From positions 744,001 to 808,000 of the forward strand of contig NZ_JAUFQP010000007.1 of the NCBI RefSeq assembly GCF_030409805.1: a stretch of 64,000 bases of DNA, read 5' to 3'. The position numbers were made by a program, and so were the translations under genes. Shown here in pieces: positions 36,863-45,855 of the stretch. The DNA comes from Algibacter miyuki. Lineage in GTDB: Bacteria; Bacteroidota; Bacteroidia; Flavobacteriales; Flavobacteriaceae. Numbering within the stretch: position 1 is the first letter of the stretch; each line of letters starts with the position of its first letter. The notes beneath the pieces are model-generated. The model worked only from the letters and a program-made list of their open reading frames with translations, had not been told where the DNA came from and did not search any database.

Positions 36863-37627
36863 CTATTTTTCGTTTTTATATGTTTTAAGTTCGAGGTTTT
36901 CACCATCGAAAACACCATAGGTGAAATATTGAATCCAATCGCCAATGTTGAGGTATTGGGAATCTTGACCTAAATTAACCTCCATAGGTAGGTGGCGGTG
37001 CCCGAATATAAAATAATCGCGGTGCTTACTTTCTAGTTTTAGTTTAGCGTACTGTACAAGCCACTCGTTGTCTTCTCCTAAGAATTTGGCGTCGTCGTCG
37101 CCAGAAATAAGTTTGTTTTTTACCGATAAATATTGCGCAATACCTACACCAATATCGGGATGTAACCAACGAAAAAGCCATTTAAAAAATGGGTTGGTAA
37201 ACACTTTTTTCATGCGTTTGTAACCTTTGTCGTGTGGACCTAAACCATCGCCATGACCAATAAAAAACACTTTGTTGTTAAAGGTGAATTCTTTTGGTTT
37301 GTGGTAAACGGGTATGTTGAGTTCTTCTTCAAAATAACCATTCATCCAAAGGTCGTGGTTGCCTACAAAATAGTGAATTGGGATTCCCGAATCGGATATT
37401 TCGGCTAGTTTTCCAAGGGTTCGGGTGAAGCCTTTTGGGACTACGGTTTTGTATTCGAACCAGAAATCGAAAAGGTCGCCTATTAGAAATATTACGGCTG
37501 CATCGTGCTTGATTTCATCTAACCACGCAATGAATTTTTTTTCGCGAGGATAAGATGCTTCTTTTGTGGGTGCGCCTAAATGATTATCGGAGGCGAAATA
37601 TATTTTTTTTCCTTTGGGAATTTGCAT
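36863..37627 (-). CDS. lpxH: UDP-2,3-diacylglucosamine diphosphatase
   Basis: 254 residues of a calcineurin-type metallophosphatase. Metal motifs in order: ASDNHLGA (about 12), GDLFDFW, GNHDLW, HGDGLGPHD and FGHRHLP. LpxH cleaves UDP-2,3-diacylglucosamine to lipid X in lipid A synthesis. The DNHLG form (Asn for Ser/Ala) is usual in Bacteroidota. Another metallophosphoesterase role cannot be excluded but the match is good. Confidence 0.85.
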   Translation of the reverse strand: MQIPKGKKIYFASDNHLGAPTKEASYPREKKFIAWLDEIKHDAAVIFLIGDLFDFWFEYKTVVPKGFTRTLGKLAEISDSGIPIHYFVGNHDLWMNGYFEEELNIPVYHKPKEFTFNNKVFFIGHGDGLGPHDKGYKRMKKVFTNPFFKWLFRWLHPDIGVGIAQYLSVKNKLISGDDDAKFLGEDNEWLVQYAKLKLESKHRDYFIFGHRHLPMEVNLGQDSQYLNIGDWIQYFTYGVFDGENLELKTYKNEK

Positions 37628-37680
37628 GCTGTAAATATAACTTTTTTAGGCGGAAAATTAATATTTTGGTTTTTGAACTG

Positions 37681-37850
37681 CCCTTAGCAGATAAGCCCGC
37701 GTTAGGGATTGATGCGGCATCCTTTTTTTATCTTTTTGGCTTAAATCGTATTTTAAAAACTGTGGTGGATTTAATATCTAGGCTGTTTTATTTTAGGTTG
37801 ACCAAAAAAAGATATAGCGGAAAGCCCGACCCTTGTGGTAACGCCCAAAT
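37681..37850 (+). repeat. Dispersed intergenic structured repeat, copy C
   Basis: Conserved blocks: GTTAGGGATTGATGCGGCAT, CC plus T-run, a variable insert of about 70 bases, AAAAAAAGATATAGCGG, AAAGCCCGACCC, a small hairpin and CGCCCAAAT. It fills the gap between lpxH and the thioesterase gene; short frames across it are not credible genes. Confidence 0.8.
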
Positions 37851-37862
37851 TATTTTAAAGAT

Positions 37863-38372
37863 TTAATCGAAAAGGGCTTTTAATTCTGAGGCTTGACTTG
37901 GTTTTATTTTTCCGGCTAAAAGCAGACTTAATTGTTTGCGGCGTAGTGCGGCAATGAAACGTTCTTTTTCGAGTTCGGTTTCTGGAGAAACTTCTGGAAC
38001 AGGTATAGGTCGTCCTGTTTCGTCTACGGCTACAAAGGTGTAAATGGCTTCGTTGGCTTTGGCGCGGTCGCCAGATTCGCGATCTTCGATCCAAACGTCG
38101 ATATAGACTTCCATTGAGGTTTTAAAGGCGCGTGATACTTTGGCTTCTACGGTTACAACGCTACCTAGTGGTATGGCGCGGTTAAAGGCTACGTGGTTTA
38201 CAGATGCGGTTACTACGATGCGGCGCGAGTGGCGACGAGCGGCAATACTGGCTGCACGATCCATTCGGGCTAGTAATTCGCCTCCAAAAAGGTTGTTTAA
38301 TGGGTTGGTTTCACTAGGTAAAACCAAATCGGTCATTACGGTTCTAGATTGTTCGGGTGTTTTTGCTTGCAT
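37863..38372 (-). CDS. Acyl-CoA thioesterase, hotdog fold
   Basis: 169 residues from the ATG at 38370-38372 (MQAKTPEQSRTVMTDLVLP). YciA/BACH-like hotdog enzyme: NPLNNLFGGELLARMDRAA carries the catalytic aspartate region, HVAFNRAIPLGSVVTVEAKV and YTFVAVDETGRPIPVP complete the family marks. It hydrolyses acyl-CoA thioesters; preferred chain length cannot be told from sequence. Confidence 0.9.
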   Translation of the reverse strand: MQAKTPEQSRTVMTDLVLPSETNPLNNLFGGELLARMDRAASIAARRHSRRIVVTASVNHVAFNRAIPLGSVVTVEAKVSRAFKTSMEVYIDVWIEDRESGDRAKANEAIYTFVAVDETGRPIPVPEVSPETELEKERFIAALRRKQLSLLLAGKIKPSQASELKALFD

Positions 38373-38442
38373 CAAAAAAATTAGGTTTATGATGTGGCAA
38401 AGTTAACAATAATGGGAGTAAAACATGCGGGTTTTAAGAAAA

Positions 38443-39378
38443 CTAATTTAGTTTTTCTACCAATAACCAAGCGTCTTTATTATGTTTGCTTTTTATACTG
38501 TTTAAAGCTCTTGTAGCTTCTAAACGAGTTTCGTAACTAGCATAAACTACTTGGTGTAAGCCGTATTTGTTGGTGCCTATTTTACGCGCATCGAATCCGT
38601 CAGCTTTAAGATTTGATACAATTTTGTCGCAGTTTTCTTCTACTCTAAAAGCACCTGCTACAATATGGAAATTACCCGATTGTTTGGCAACATCTAAAGT
38701 AATAGCTGGTAATGGGTTTAGGTTAAAAGTGGCTTGTTGTATTTTTGTGTCTAACTGTTTTGTAGCTTCTTGTTGTGCTAATTGGTTATGTGTTTCAATT
38801 TGATTTACATAAAAATTAGAAGCAACTAATCCGCCAAGAGTTAAAGCAACTACAGCTATAGCAGCATATTTTAAATACGATTTTCTTTTGCGTTTTTCGT
38901 TAGTTACAGCAATTGGAATTACTTTTTCTATACGTTCGGCTTCAGCTTTGTAAACTTCGCGTGTTACAGCAGGCGTTTCAAATTGAGATAAACCAAAAGC
39001 ATCGGTTAAATAGTTTAAATGGTACGATGGTTCGAATAAAATACGACCTTCGTTATTGTAAACAACTTCCCCTATGTTTTCAAAGGTTAAAGTTTCACCT
39101 TCGGTTAGGTATGCCTTTAAAGTTTTAACGCGTTTTGCAATTTTTTTGTTGGCTACTTCAAAAGGAACTTTTTCTACATCGGCAATGTAATGTGCTAATA
39201 AACCATCGTTTTTTTGAATTTGCTCGTTAAAAGATAATACTTTTTTAGGAGGAAAAAACGCATTCGTGGCTTCGTCGATAGTTGCAGATACGGATTGTGT
39301 TAAAAATGAACCAAATCCTGGAATGGTTACGCATTCGTATCTAAATAATAAGTCGCTTATGTAGTTTTCTAATTGCAT
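38443..39378 (-). CDS. HU-CCDC81 and SPOR domain protein
   Basis: 311 residues. N-terminal HU-like domains (about 1-125; LENYISDLLFRYECVTIPGFGSF) are of the CCDC81 type seen in Bacteroidota. A single TM lies at about 167-188 (KYAAIAVVALTLGGLVASNF). The C-terminal SPOR domain (about 233-311; GNFHIVAGAFRVEENCDKIV) binds denuded peptidoglycan at the division site in other bacteria. A septal membrane role with a cytoplasmic HU-like head is likely. Head-to-head with dprA. Confidence 0.85.
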   Translation of the reverse strand: MQLENYISDLLFRYECVTIPGFGSFLTQSVSATIDEATNAFFPPKKVLSFNEQIQKNDGLLAHYIADVEKVPFEVANKKIAKRVKTLKAYLTEGETLTFENIGEVVYNNEGRILFEPSYHLNYLTDAFGLSQFETPAVTREVYKAEAERIEKVIPIAVTNEKRKRKSYLKYAAIAVVALTLGGLVASNFYVNQIETHNQLAQQEATKQLDTKIQQATFNLNPLPAITLDVAKQSGNFHIVAGAFRVEENCDKIVSNLKADGFDARKIGTNKYGLHQVVYASYETRLEATRALNSIKSKHNKDAWLLVEKLN

Positions 39379-39481
39379 AGAACAAAGTTAGAAAATAATA
39401 GTTTTCGGTAAAATTTATAACAATGTTTTTATTAACAGATTAAAAATTCTTTTATTGTATATTGAAAATAAGACTTTTAGA

Positions 39482-40585
39482 ATGACAGAAAATAACCTGC
39501 TTTATGCTTTAGCCCTACAACATGTGCCTAATATTGGAGACATTACAGCAAAACGATTAATTGCACATTGTGGTTCTGCGGAAGCTGTTTTGAATGAAAA
39601 AAGACAGAATTTGGTTAAAATTGATGGTGTTGGTAAGGTTATTTTAGATAGTTTGGCTAAAACACACCATTTAAAAGAAGCAGAGAAAGAACTTCGTTTT
39701 GTTGAAGAAAACCATATAAAGGCCTTGTATTTTGAAGAAGAAGATTATCCTTCTAAATTAAAACATTGTATTGATGGGCCAATTGTACTATTTCAATCGG
39801 GAAATATTAATTTGAAACAACAGCGTATTATTAGTATTGTTGGCGCTCGAAAAATTACAACACAAGGTGTCGCCTTTTGCGAAAAATTGGTAGAAACGTT
39901 ATTGCCTTACAATCCTGTTATTGTTTCAGGTTTTGCCTACGGGGCAGATATTACCGCGCATAAAGCCGCTATAAAACATAATTTACAAACCGTGGCATGT
40001 TTGGCGCATGGCATGGACCAAATTTATCCGAAAGTCCATAAAAAGTACATGGTAGATATGGAGAAAAATGGTGGCTTTTTCACCGATTTTTGGAGTACGG
40101 ATACCTTTGATAGAAATAATTTTTTAAAACGAAATCGGGTGATTGCCGGATTAAGCGAAGCAACTATTGTGATAGAATCTGCCGAAAAAGGCGGAAGTTT
40201 GGTAACGGCAGATATTGCGGTATCATATAATCGGGAGTTATTTGCTGTGCCAGGCCGAACTACGGATATACAAAGTGTTGGTTGTAATAATTTGATAAAA
40301 CAGCAGCGTGCACACATGCTTACAACACCTTTAGATGTGCCTTATATTTTAAATTGGCAATTGGAAAATGCTCAAAAACCTGCGATTCAAAAACAGTTGT
40401 TTGTTGAATTGGATGATACAGAGCGAACAATTTATAATTACTTAAAAGATAACGAAAAACAACAGCTCGATGTGATTGCCATTAATTGTAATTTACCCAC
40501 TTTTAAATTGGCTAGCATTTTATTATCCATGGAATTGAAAGGCGTTGTAAGGCCGTTGCCGGGAAAATTGTTTGAGATTATTTAG
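39482..40585 (+). CDS. dprA: DNA processing protein DprA
   Basis: 367 residues from the ATG at 39482 (MTENNLLYALALQHVPNIG); an upstream TTG would add nine non-conserved residues. An N-terminal HhH/SAM-like domain is followed by the Rossmann-like DprA core (GARKITTQG, SGFAYGADITAHKAAI, FLKRNRVIAGLS, ESAEKGGSLVTADIA, AVPGRTTD) and a C-terminal winged helix. DprA protects incoming single-stranded DNA and loads RecA during natural transformation. Confidence 0.95.
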   Translation: MTENNLLYALALQHVPNIGDITAKRLIAHCGSAEAVLNEKRQNLVKIDGVGKVILDSLAKTHHLKEAEKELRFVEENHIKALYFEEEDYPSKLKHCIDGPIVLFQSGNINLKQQRIISIVGARKITTQGVAFCEKLVETLLPYNPVIVSGFAYGADITAHKAAIKHNLQTVACLAHGMDQIYPKVHKKYMVDMEKNGGFFTDFWSTDTFDRNNFLKRNRVIAGLSEATIVIESAEKGGSLVTADIAVSYNRELFAVPGRTTDIQSVGCNNLIKQQRAHMLTTPLDVPYILNWQLENAQKPAIQKQLFVELDDTERTIYNYLKDNEKQQLDVIAINCNLPTFKLASILLSMELKGVVRPLPGKLFEII

Positions 40586-40596
40586 CAAGCTTTTTG

Positions 40597-41406
40597 TTAC
40601 CACCAAACTAAAAACATCTTTTGAAGCACACCATTAGGAAGCTTCACCCAACAAAGTGGAGAAAATTGACGGTCTAAATAGGGTTGAGATATTTCTAAAA
40701 ATGAATTGTAATTTAACCAGTTAACTTGGGTATGTGGTGCAATTATCCAATCTATTTTCTTCGGAATATAAAATTTACAGTCGGAAAATTGCATTATGTT
40801 TTTCCGTGACAAATAAAAACCTGCAATACACTCTTGGTTTAAAGTTTTCAGCATAATATCTTCACCTAAAGGTATAAATAATTGCGCTTTAAAATAAACC
40901 AGCTGAGTAATTTCAGAAGCAATTAAATTCAGGTGTTCTAAGTACGGTTTGCAAGCCTTTGAGTAAAGTAAAGGCAATTGCTTTTGGCTTAGTTTCTTGA
41001 GTTTTTCAATTAAGGCATCTTTTCTATTAGGGCCGATAAAATGATCTATTTCAGAAACACCAACACTACTATCGTACAGATAAAACTTATAAATAACTTC
41101 AAGGTGAATGGGGTTTTCATCCTTTAAAAGTAAACAGTCTATTTCTCCTAAAGTAATTTTTTCGTCTTGAATTTGAAGGTTTTCACTTAAAATCTTAATC
41201 GTTGAGTTTTGTTTTAATTCAAAAGAAACTAAGCGTTCAATATATTTTCCAACACGAAGTGTGTCATCAATTTCTAAATCCATTTTTATCGATTCAGAAT
41301 GTATCTCGAATTGTTGCATACCAAAAACTGCATCATTTTTCCATAAACAGGGTGTTTTTAAAAAACCTTCGTATCTGTCTTGGACGGTTTGGATGCGTTT
41401 TGTCAT
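40597..41406 (-). CDS. DUF1853 family protein
   Basis: 269 residues. I recognise the DUF1853 pattern: TPCLWKNDAVFGM near the start, a RVGKYIERLVSFEL segment, GEIDCLLL with HLEVIYKFYLYD (a PD-(D/E)XK-like core), and FIGPNRKDALIEKLKKL. Function is unknown. If nuclease-like, E/D-xK residues in GEIDC and HLEVIYKF would be catalytic. It converges with dprA, with 11 bases between stops. Confidence 0.75.
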   Translation of the reverse strand: MTKRIQTVQDRYEGFLKTPCLWKNDAVFGMQQFEIHSESIKMDLEIDDTLRVGKYIERLVSFELKQNSTIKILSENLQIQDEKITLGEIDCLLLKDENPIHLEVIYKFYLYDSSVGVSEIDHFIGPNRKDALIEKLKKLSQKQLPLLYSKACKPYLEHLNLIASEITQLVYFKAQLFIPLGEDIMLKTLNQECIAGFYLSRKNIMQFSDCKFYIPKKIDWIIAPHTQVNWLNYNSFLEISQPYLDRQFSPLCWVKLPNGVLQKMFLVWW

Positions 41407-41455
41407 GAATTCACAGGGTTTTCATAAGCGATTAAATAAAAGAAGAGGGATTTGT

Positions 41456-42424
41456 TTAAAACCCAACCTTTTCTCGAACACGGTTCAATACATCATTAGC
41501 AACCGCTCGTGCTTTTTCGGCACCAATAGCTAATTTTGCGTCGATTTCATCTAAATTGTTCATGTAATAGCTGTAGAGTTCACGTTGTTTTGCAAACTTT
41601 TCTACAATTAACTCAAACAAGGCTTGTTTTGCGTGTCCATAGCCATAATTTCCGTTTTCGTAGTTGGCTTTCATGGTTGCAATTTGTGCCTCGGTGGCAA
41701 GTAAGCTGTAAATAGCAAAACAGTTGCAAGTACTCCAATCCTTTGGATCTTCAAGGGCTGTACTATCGGTTTCGATAGACATAATTTGCTTGCGTAACTT
41801 CTTATCGGTTAAAAATAAATTGATTGTGTTATTAGCACTTTTACTCATTTTACCTCCGTTGGTTCCAGGGATAAGCATGATGTTTTCTTGTATCTTACCT
41901 TCTGGTAATACAAAAGTTTCTCCCATTTTAGCATGAAAACGCGATGCTACATCACGTGTCATTTCTATATGTTGTAATTGGTCTTTTCCAACCGGAATAA
42001 TATTGGCGTCGTATAATAAAATATCAGCAGCCATAAGCATTGGGTAAGTAAAAAGTCCTGCGTTTACATCTTCTAAACGGTCGGCTTTATCCTTGAAACT
42101 ATGGGCTAAAGTTAAGCGTTGGTAAGGGAAGAAACAGCTTAAATACCACGATAATTCTGTGGTTTGCGGAATATCACTTTGGCGGTAAAACACCGTTTTT
42201 TCAACATCTAAACCAAAAGCTAGCCAAGTTGCAGCCGTAGAGTAGGTGTTTTCGCGTAACGTGGCTGCATCTTTAATTTGTGTTAAAGTATGCATGTTTG
42301 CGATAAATAAAAACGAATTATTTTCTGGGTCTTCGGCCATTTTTATTGCTGGAATTATAGCTCCTAAAATGTTGCCTAAGTGTGGTGTTCCTGTACTTTG
42401 TACGCCTGTAAGTATTCTTGCCAT
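41456..42424 (-). CDS. trpS: Tryptophanyl-tRNA synthetase
   Basis: 322 residues of a class I synthetase. The HIGH-type motif appears as TGTPHLGN (11-18), the KMSKS loop is GGKMSKSANN, and DADILLYDANIIPVGKDQLQHIE is the active-site region. Length fits bacterial TrpRS. The ATG is preceded by a short hairpin and a good divergent promoter shared with plsC. Confidence 0.96.
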   Translation of the reverse strand: MARILTGVQSTGTPHLGNILGAIIPAIKMAEDPENNSFLFIANMHTLTQIKDAATLRENTYSTAATWLAFGLDVEKTVFYRQSDIPQTTELSWYLSCFFPYQRLTLAHSFKDKADRLEDVNAGLFTYPMLMAADILLYDANIIPVGKDQLQHIEMTRDVASRFHAKMGETFVLPEGKIQENIMLIPGTNGGKMSKSANNTINLFLTDKKLRKQIMSIETDSTALEDPKDWSTCNCFAIYSLLATEAQIATMKANYENGNYGYGHAKQALFELIVEKFAKQRELYSYYMNNLDEIDAKLAIGAEKARAVANDVLNRVREKVGF

Positions 42425-42430
42425 GTGCTC

Positions 42431-42450
42431 ATTCCCTAGTTTTTGGGAAT
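42431..42450 (-). promoter_or_regulatory. Hairpin in the trpS leader
   Basis: ATTCCC / GGGAAT with an eight-base loop, ending seven bases before the trpS ATG on minus. It could affect translation start. No Trp codon run or T-box pattern was seen. Confidence 0.4.
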
Positions 42451-42486
42451 CTCGTTAAAATTAAACTCAATATTTTTATATGTAAG

Positions 42487-42517
42487 CAAAGGTAATTTTT
42501 TTAATAGAATTGCTCAA
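42487..42517 (-). promoter_or_regulatory. Promoter of trpS
   Basis: On minus: TTG (42515-42517), 20 bases, TACCTTTG (42487-42494). It is an excellent match to the Bacteroidota consensus, 63 bases before the ATG. Confidence 0.75.
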
Positions 42518-42535
42518 TACAATTATGTATTTTTG
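42510..42535 (+). promoter_or_regulatory. Promoter of plsC
   Basis: TTG (42510-42512), 15 bases, TATTTTTG (42528-42535). The -33 regions of this and the trpS promoter nearly coincide, so the two may compete. Confidence 0.65.
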
Positions 42536-42541
42536 GGTGCG

Positions 42542-43279
42542 ATGAAGGTTTTTAAATATATTTTCTGGGTTTTATACCGCATTTGGTTTTATATATTGGT
42601 CGCTTTACCAATACTTATCTTGTTCCCGATACTGTTAGTCTCTATTGCCAAAGAATCGTGGTATCCACTTTTTTTTAGGTTAGCACGTTTTTGGGCTAAA
42701 ATAATTTTAGTAGGTATGGGGTTTGTCTATAAAATTGAACGCGAACAAACTCCCGAACGCCATAAAAGCTATATGTTTATTGCCAACCATACTTCTATGG
42801 CTGATATTATGCTCATGTTGGTTTCGGTTAAAAACCCTTTTGTTTTTGTTGGAAAGGCTGAATTAGCTAAAATTCCACTATTCGGATTTTTCTATAAACG
42901 CACTTGTATTTTGGTGGATAGAAGTTCGCCTAAAAGTAGACAAGCTGTGTTTTTAAGAGCACAACGTAGACTGAAAACAGGAGTGAGTATTTGTATTTTT
43001 CCTGAAGGCGGTGTGCCGGATGAAGCAGTAGATTTAGATAGTTTTAAAGATGGCGCCTTCCGGTTGGCGATACACCATCAAATTCCAATTGTGCCCATTA
43101 CTTTTGCCGATAATAAAAAACGTTTTTCTTATACTTTTTTTAGCGGAAGCCCAGGCAGAATGCGTGCTAAAATCCATAAGTTTATCCCAACCGAAGGTTT
43201 AACTATTCAGGACACTAAAACTTTGAATGGAAAAGCTCGTGAGGTTATTTTTAATCAACTGCAACGCTTTAAAAAGTAG
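42542..43279 (+). CDS. plsC: 1-acylglycerol-3-phosphate acyltransferase
   Basis: 245 residues from the ATG at 42542, six bases after the -7 element, so the mRNA is nearly leaderless. One N-terminal membrane segment (about 5-35) is followed by the acyltransferase motifs: NHTSMADIMLM (catalytic His-x4-Asp), KAELAKIPLFG, FPEGGVPDE (motif III) and VPITF. It acylates lysophosphatidic acid to phosphatidic acid at the inner membrane. Confidence 0.92.
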   Translation: MKVFKYIFWVLYRIWFYILVALPILILFPILLVSIAKESWYPLFFRLARFWAKIILVGMGFVYKIEREQTPERHKSYMFIANHTSMADIMLMLVSVKNPFVFVGKAELAKIPLFGFFYKRTCILVDRSSPKSRQAVFLRAQRRLKTGVSICIFPEGGVPDEAVDLDSFKDGAFRLAIHHQIPIVPITFADNKKRFSYTFFSGSPGRMRAKIHKFIPTEGLTIQDTKTLNGKAREVIFNQLQRFKK

Positions 43280-43310
43280 AAACTGCCCTAAGTTTAATTA
43301 GAGCAGTTTC
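43279..43310 (+). terminator. Terminator-like hairpin after plsC
   Basis: GAAACTGC / GCAGTTTC (43279-43286 with 43303-43310). The 3' tail is only weakly T-rich. Confidence 0.55.
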
Positions 43311-43363
43311 TGAAAATCACTTTCTGGTTAAAAGAAAATGAGTATTTAGATTAAATCAAAAAC

Positions 43364-44875
43364 CTAAAATTTAATCGCTAACCCGGTGTAAACCCCCACA
43401 AAGAACGGTTGAAAATCACCAGAAGTATTTTCGAATGTGTTTATTTGATATTTAAGCATTGGCTCTAAGTTCAAATCTATTTTTTTTGTAACCTGATAAT
43501 TTAACCCTAGTCCGAAATTGGCACTATAACTTACTTTATTAATATTATTAGCTTCACCTAAAAACGTACGACTACCCGTAGAACCTTCAGAATAGACTTC
43601 ATTATTATTTAAAAATAACGAGCTAAATCCGCCAATAACATTGATGCCAAATTTGTTAGCCAAAACAGCATATTGCAATTCTAACGGCACTTCAATGTAG
43701 CCTAAACTCTGGTTTATAGAGGTACTTGATGTTTTTAGGAAATCTGCGGTACCTTTTTCGCTTAAGTTTCCAGCGTTAATAACTGATAAACTACTTGAAG
43801 GAGGGTAACTATCGCTAATCTCGTTGTTATTCGGGCGTACATTTTGTAACGTGCTTGATGTAGCACTAGAGCCAATAGATTGGTAAAGTAACACATCATT
43901 AGTGTTGTAGCCAAGATTTACGCGACTCACACCCGAACGCACACGAAGTCTTTTATTTACAGCATAACTTGCCGTAACGCCATAACTCATATTTATTTCG
44001 CCTGTTTTGGAGTTGTTATTAAGTTGAGGATCTATAGACGAACCTTTCCCGCCGGCATTGAAATATACTGGCGCAGCATTAGCCGCAAGACTCCATCGGT
44101 TTATTGGAGTGGTGTTTTCGGCAATATCTTTAACTTCATCTAAAGCCTCTTCAATTGTCATTTTAGTTTTAGCGGCTTTGTTGTTAGCTATGTTTTCTGG
44201 AGTTTCAGTAGTGTTTTTTGTTGTAGCCAAATAAGTAGCTTTGTTGGATGTTGAATTTGGGCTTGTAACTTCTTTTTTGTTATTTTCTTCTTCGGAAGTG
44301 TTTTTGGTTACGGCATTAGTGCTGTTGCTTTTGTTTAAAGATTGTTCTTTTTCTTCTTTGGAAGCAGTATAGGCTACTGATGTTTTATTTGAATTTTGTT
44401 GAATGTTGGATTTGTTGATTGATGATTTCACTCCAGGACTCAACGTTGATTTTGATGTATTTTGATGAGTATTGTTCGTTTTTTGATGGTTTTTATCTGT
44501 TTCTGAAGCATTATTTATGATATTTTCCGAAGTCTGATTTTTAGAAATAACTGCGTTCGTATCCTGTAATACTTCTTTAATTTGTTCACTTTGGTTGCTG
44601 TTGTTAGAAGAGCGTGTGGTTTCTGTATCAACAACTTGATGTAGGCTTTCGGAGTCTTCGCTTTGCGTGAAAAAAGAAGATCTGCCAATAGTTAAAAGTA
44701 AAATCAATGCAGCAGCAGCACCAGCATAACGCCACCAAATAGGAATTACGCGACGCTTTTTTTCGTCTTTATTAAGTTGTGCTTCTATGTTTTTCCAGAC
44801 AGCATCTGTTGGCATGGCTTCAAAATCTTTTAAGCCTTCCTGAAAAATTCGGTCTATATGTTTTTTATCACGCAT
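43364..44875 (-). CDS. Membrane-anchored protein with C-terminal beta-barrel-like domain, sigma-partner candidate
   Basis: 503 residues. A cytoplasmic helical N-terminus (1-45, starting MRDKKHIDRIFQEG) is followed by one TM (about 47-64, WWRYAGAAAALILLLTIG), a long Ser/Thr/Asn/Lys-rich linker (about 70-250), and a beta-rich region (about 265-503) that resembles small outer-membrane barrels. Its N-terminus plus TM looks like an anti-sigma factor. It overlaps the ECF sigma gene by one base, so a sigma/anti-sigma pair is likely. A barrel fused to an inner-membrane anchor is odd. Confidence 0.72.
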   Translation of the reverse strand: MRDKKHIDRIFQEGLKDFEAMPTDAVWKNIEAQLNKDEKKRRVIPIWWRYAGAAAALILLLTIGRSSFFTQSEDSESLHQVVDTETTRSSNNSNQSEQIKEVLQDTNAVISKNQTSENIINNASETDKNHQKTNNTHQNTSKSTLSPGVKSSINKSNIQQNSNKTSVAYTASKEEKEQSLNKSNSTNAVTKNTSEEENNKKEVTSPNSTSNKATYLATTKNTTETPENIANNKAAKTKMTIEEALDEVKDIAENTTPINRWSLAANAAPVYFNAGGKGSSIDPQLNNNSKTGEINMSYGVTASYAVNKRLRVRSGVSRVNLGYNTNDVLLYQSIGSSATSSTLQNVRPNNNEISDSYPPSSSLSVINAGNLSEKGTADFLKTSSTSINQSLGYIEVPLELQYAVLANKFGINVIGGFSSLFLNNNEVYSEGSTGSRTFLGEANNINKVSYSANFGLGLNYQVTKKIDLNLEPMLKYQINTFENTSGDFQPFFVGVYTGLAIKF

Positions 44876-45417
44876 TATAATGATTGCAAACTAGTTGCGG
44901 TTTTATGGGTTTCTATAGTTTGTTTCAAAATCTGACGGGCACGCGCTAAGTTAGATTTTGAAGTGCCTATATTTATTTTTAGCATTTCTGCGATGTCTTT
45001 ATGCGAATAACCATCTAGTACATACAGGTTAAAAACGAGTCGGTATCTGTCGGGTAATTCTTGAATAATGCGCAGTAAATAATCAATAGAAAGGTCGGTG
45101 TCATCAATATCGACTTCCACATCTTCAATGGTGTTTTCGTTTATAATATCGAAAACTTTTTCATTTCGGTAGCGCTGCATTACCGTGTTTACTGTAATAC
45201 GTTTTAGCCAACCTTCAAAAGAACCTTTATTTTTAAATTGGTCTATTTTTTTGAAAATGGTTAAAAAAGCGTCCTGCAAATTATCTTCTGCTTCGGTATA
45301 ATTACGCGAATACTTAAGGCACACAGAGAAAAGTTTACTCGCAAAGCGTTTGTAAAGTTCTCCCTGTGCCTTAGTATCGTTAGTTTTACAATTTTCTATG
45401 AGTTGATTTAAACTCAA
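44875..45417 (-). CDS. ECF-type RNA polymerase sigma factor
   Basis: 180 residues. Sigma region 2 (about 10-80: YKRFASKLFSVCLKYSRNYTEAEDNLQDAFLTIFKKIDQF) and region 4 (about 120-175: LPDRYRLVFNLYVLDGYSHKDIAEMLKINIGTSKSNLARARQIL) are both clear. Its stop overlaps the start of the putative membrane anti-sigma protein by one base. Upstream, 24 bases away, is a lipoprotein gene, so the three probably form one operon. Confidence 0.93.
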   Translation of the reverse strand: MSLNQLIENCKTNDTKAQGELYKRFASKLFSVCLKYSRNYTEAEDNLQDAFLTIFKKIDQFKNKGSFEGWLKRITVNTVMQRYRNEKVFDIINENTIEDVEVDIDDTDLSIDYLLRIIQELPDRYRLVFNLYVLDGYSHKDIAEMLKINIGTSKSNLARARQILKQTIETHKTATSLQSL

Positions 45418-45441
45418 AATTAAACACGTGTTAATTAATAA

Positions 45442-45855
45442 TTAGTTCGCTTCTACAACGGGTACTTCAATGGTGATATATTCGTCTTCACCTTCAGCAT
45501 CTTCGCCAGTCCAAAACTTAAATATATAAGAGCCATTGCCTGTTACAACAAAGTTAAACGTATTTTCTACTAAAACATCGTCTTGTGTTTCGCAATCGTC
45601 GCGTTCAAAAACATAATTTATTGGCGCAACAGTGCGGATATTATTGTTTTTACGATAGTAAAACTCTCTAAAGGTATGGCACGTGGAAGGTTGATAGTAT
45701 GACACCGTAATAGGGTAGGTTTCGCCTAAGGTAAACTCGTCTGGTATTACTACGCTTTCTACAGGTAAAATCTCAAAACTATAGTTTGTACCGTCGTCAT
45801 CGATGCTACATGACGCTAAAATTAGCGTTAAACATATAAGAAGTAACTTTTTCAT
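45442..45855 (-). CDS. Lipoprotein of unknown function
   Basis: 137 residues with a lipobox (LILASCS, Cys at 16) and a beta-rich mature part. The core includes VVIPDEFTLGETYPITVSYYQ, a STCHTFREFYYRKN segment and a closing YIFKFWTGEDAEGEDEYITIEVPV. No catalytic motif is seen. First gene of the putative operon with the ECF sigma factor, so it may be a target or sensor of that circuit. Confidence 0.75.
   Translation of the reverse strand: MKKLLLICLTLILASCSIDDDGTNYSFEILPVESVVIPDEFTLGETYPITVSYYQPSTCHTFREFYYRKNNNIRTVAPINYVFERDDCETQDDVLVENTFNFVVTGNGSYIFKFWTGEDAEGEDEYITIEVPVVEAN

Noticed and set aside
37555-37866. Plus-strand frame across the start of lpxH and repeat copy C
   Set aside because: It covers the lpxH 5' end and an intergenic repeat, with no conserved domain.
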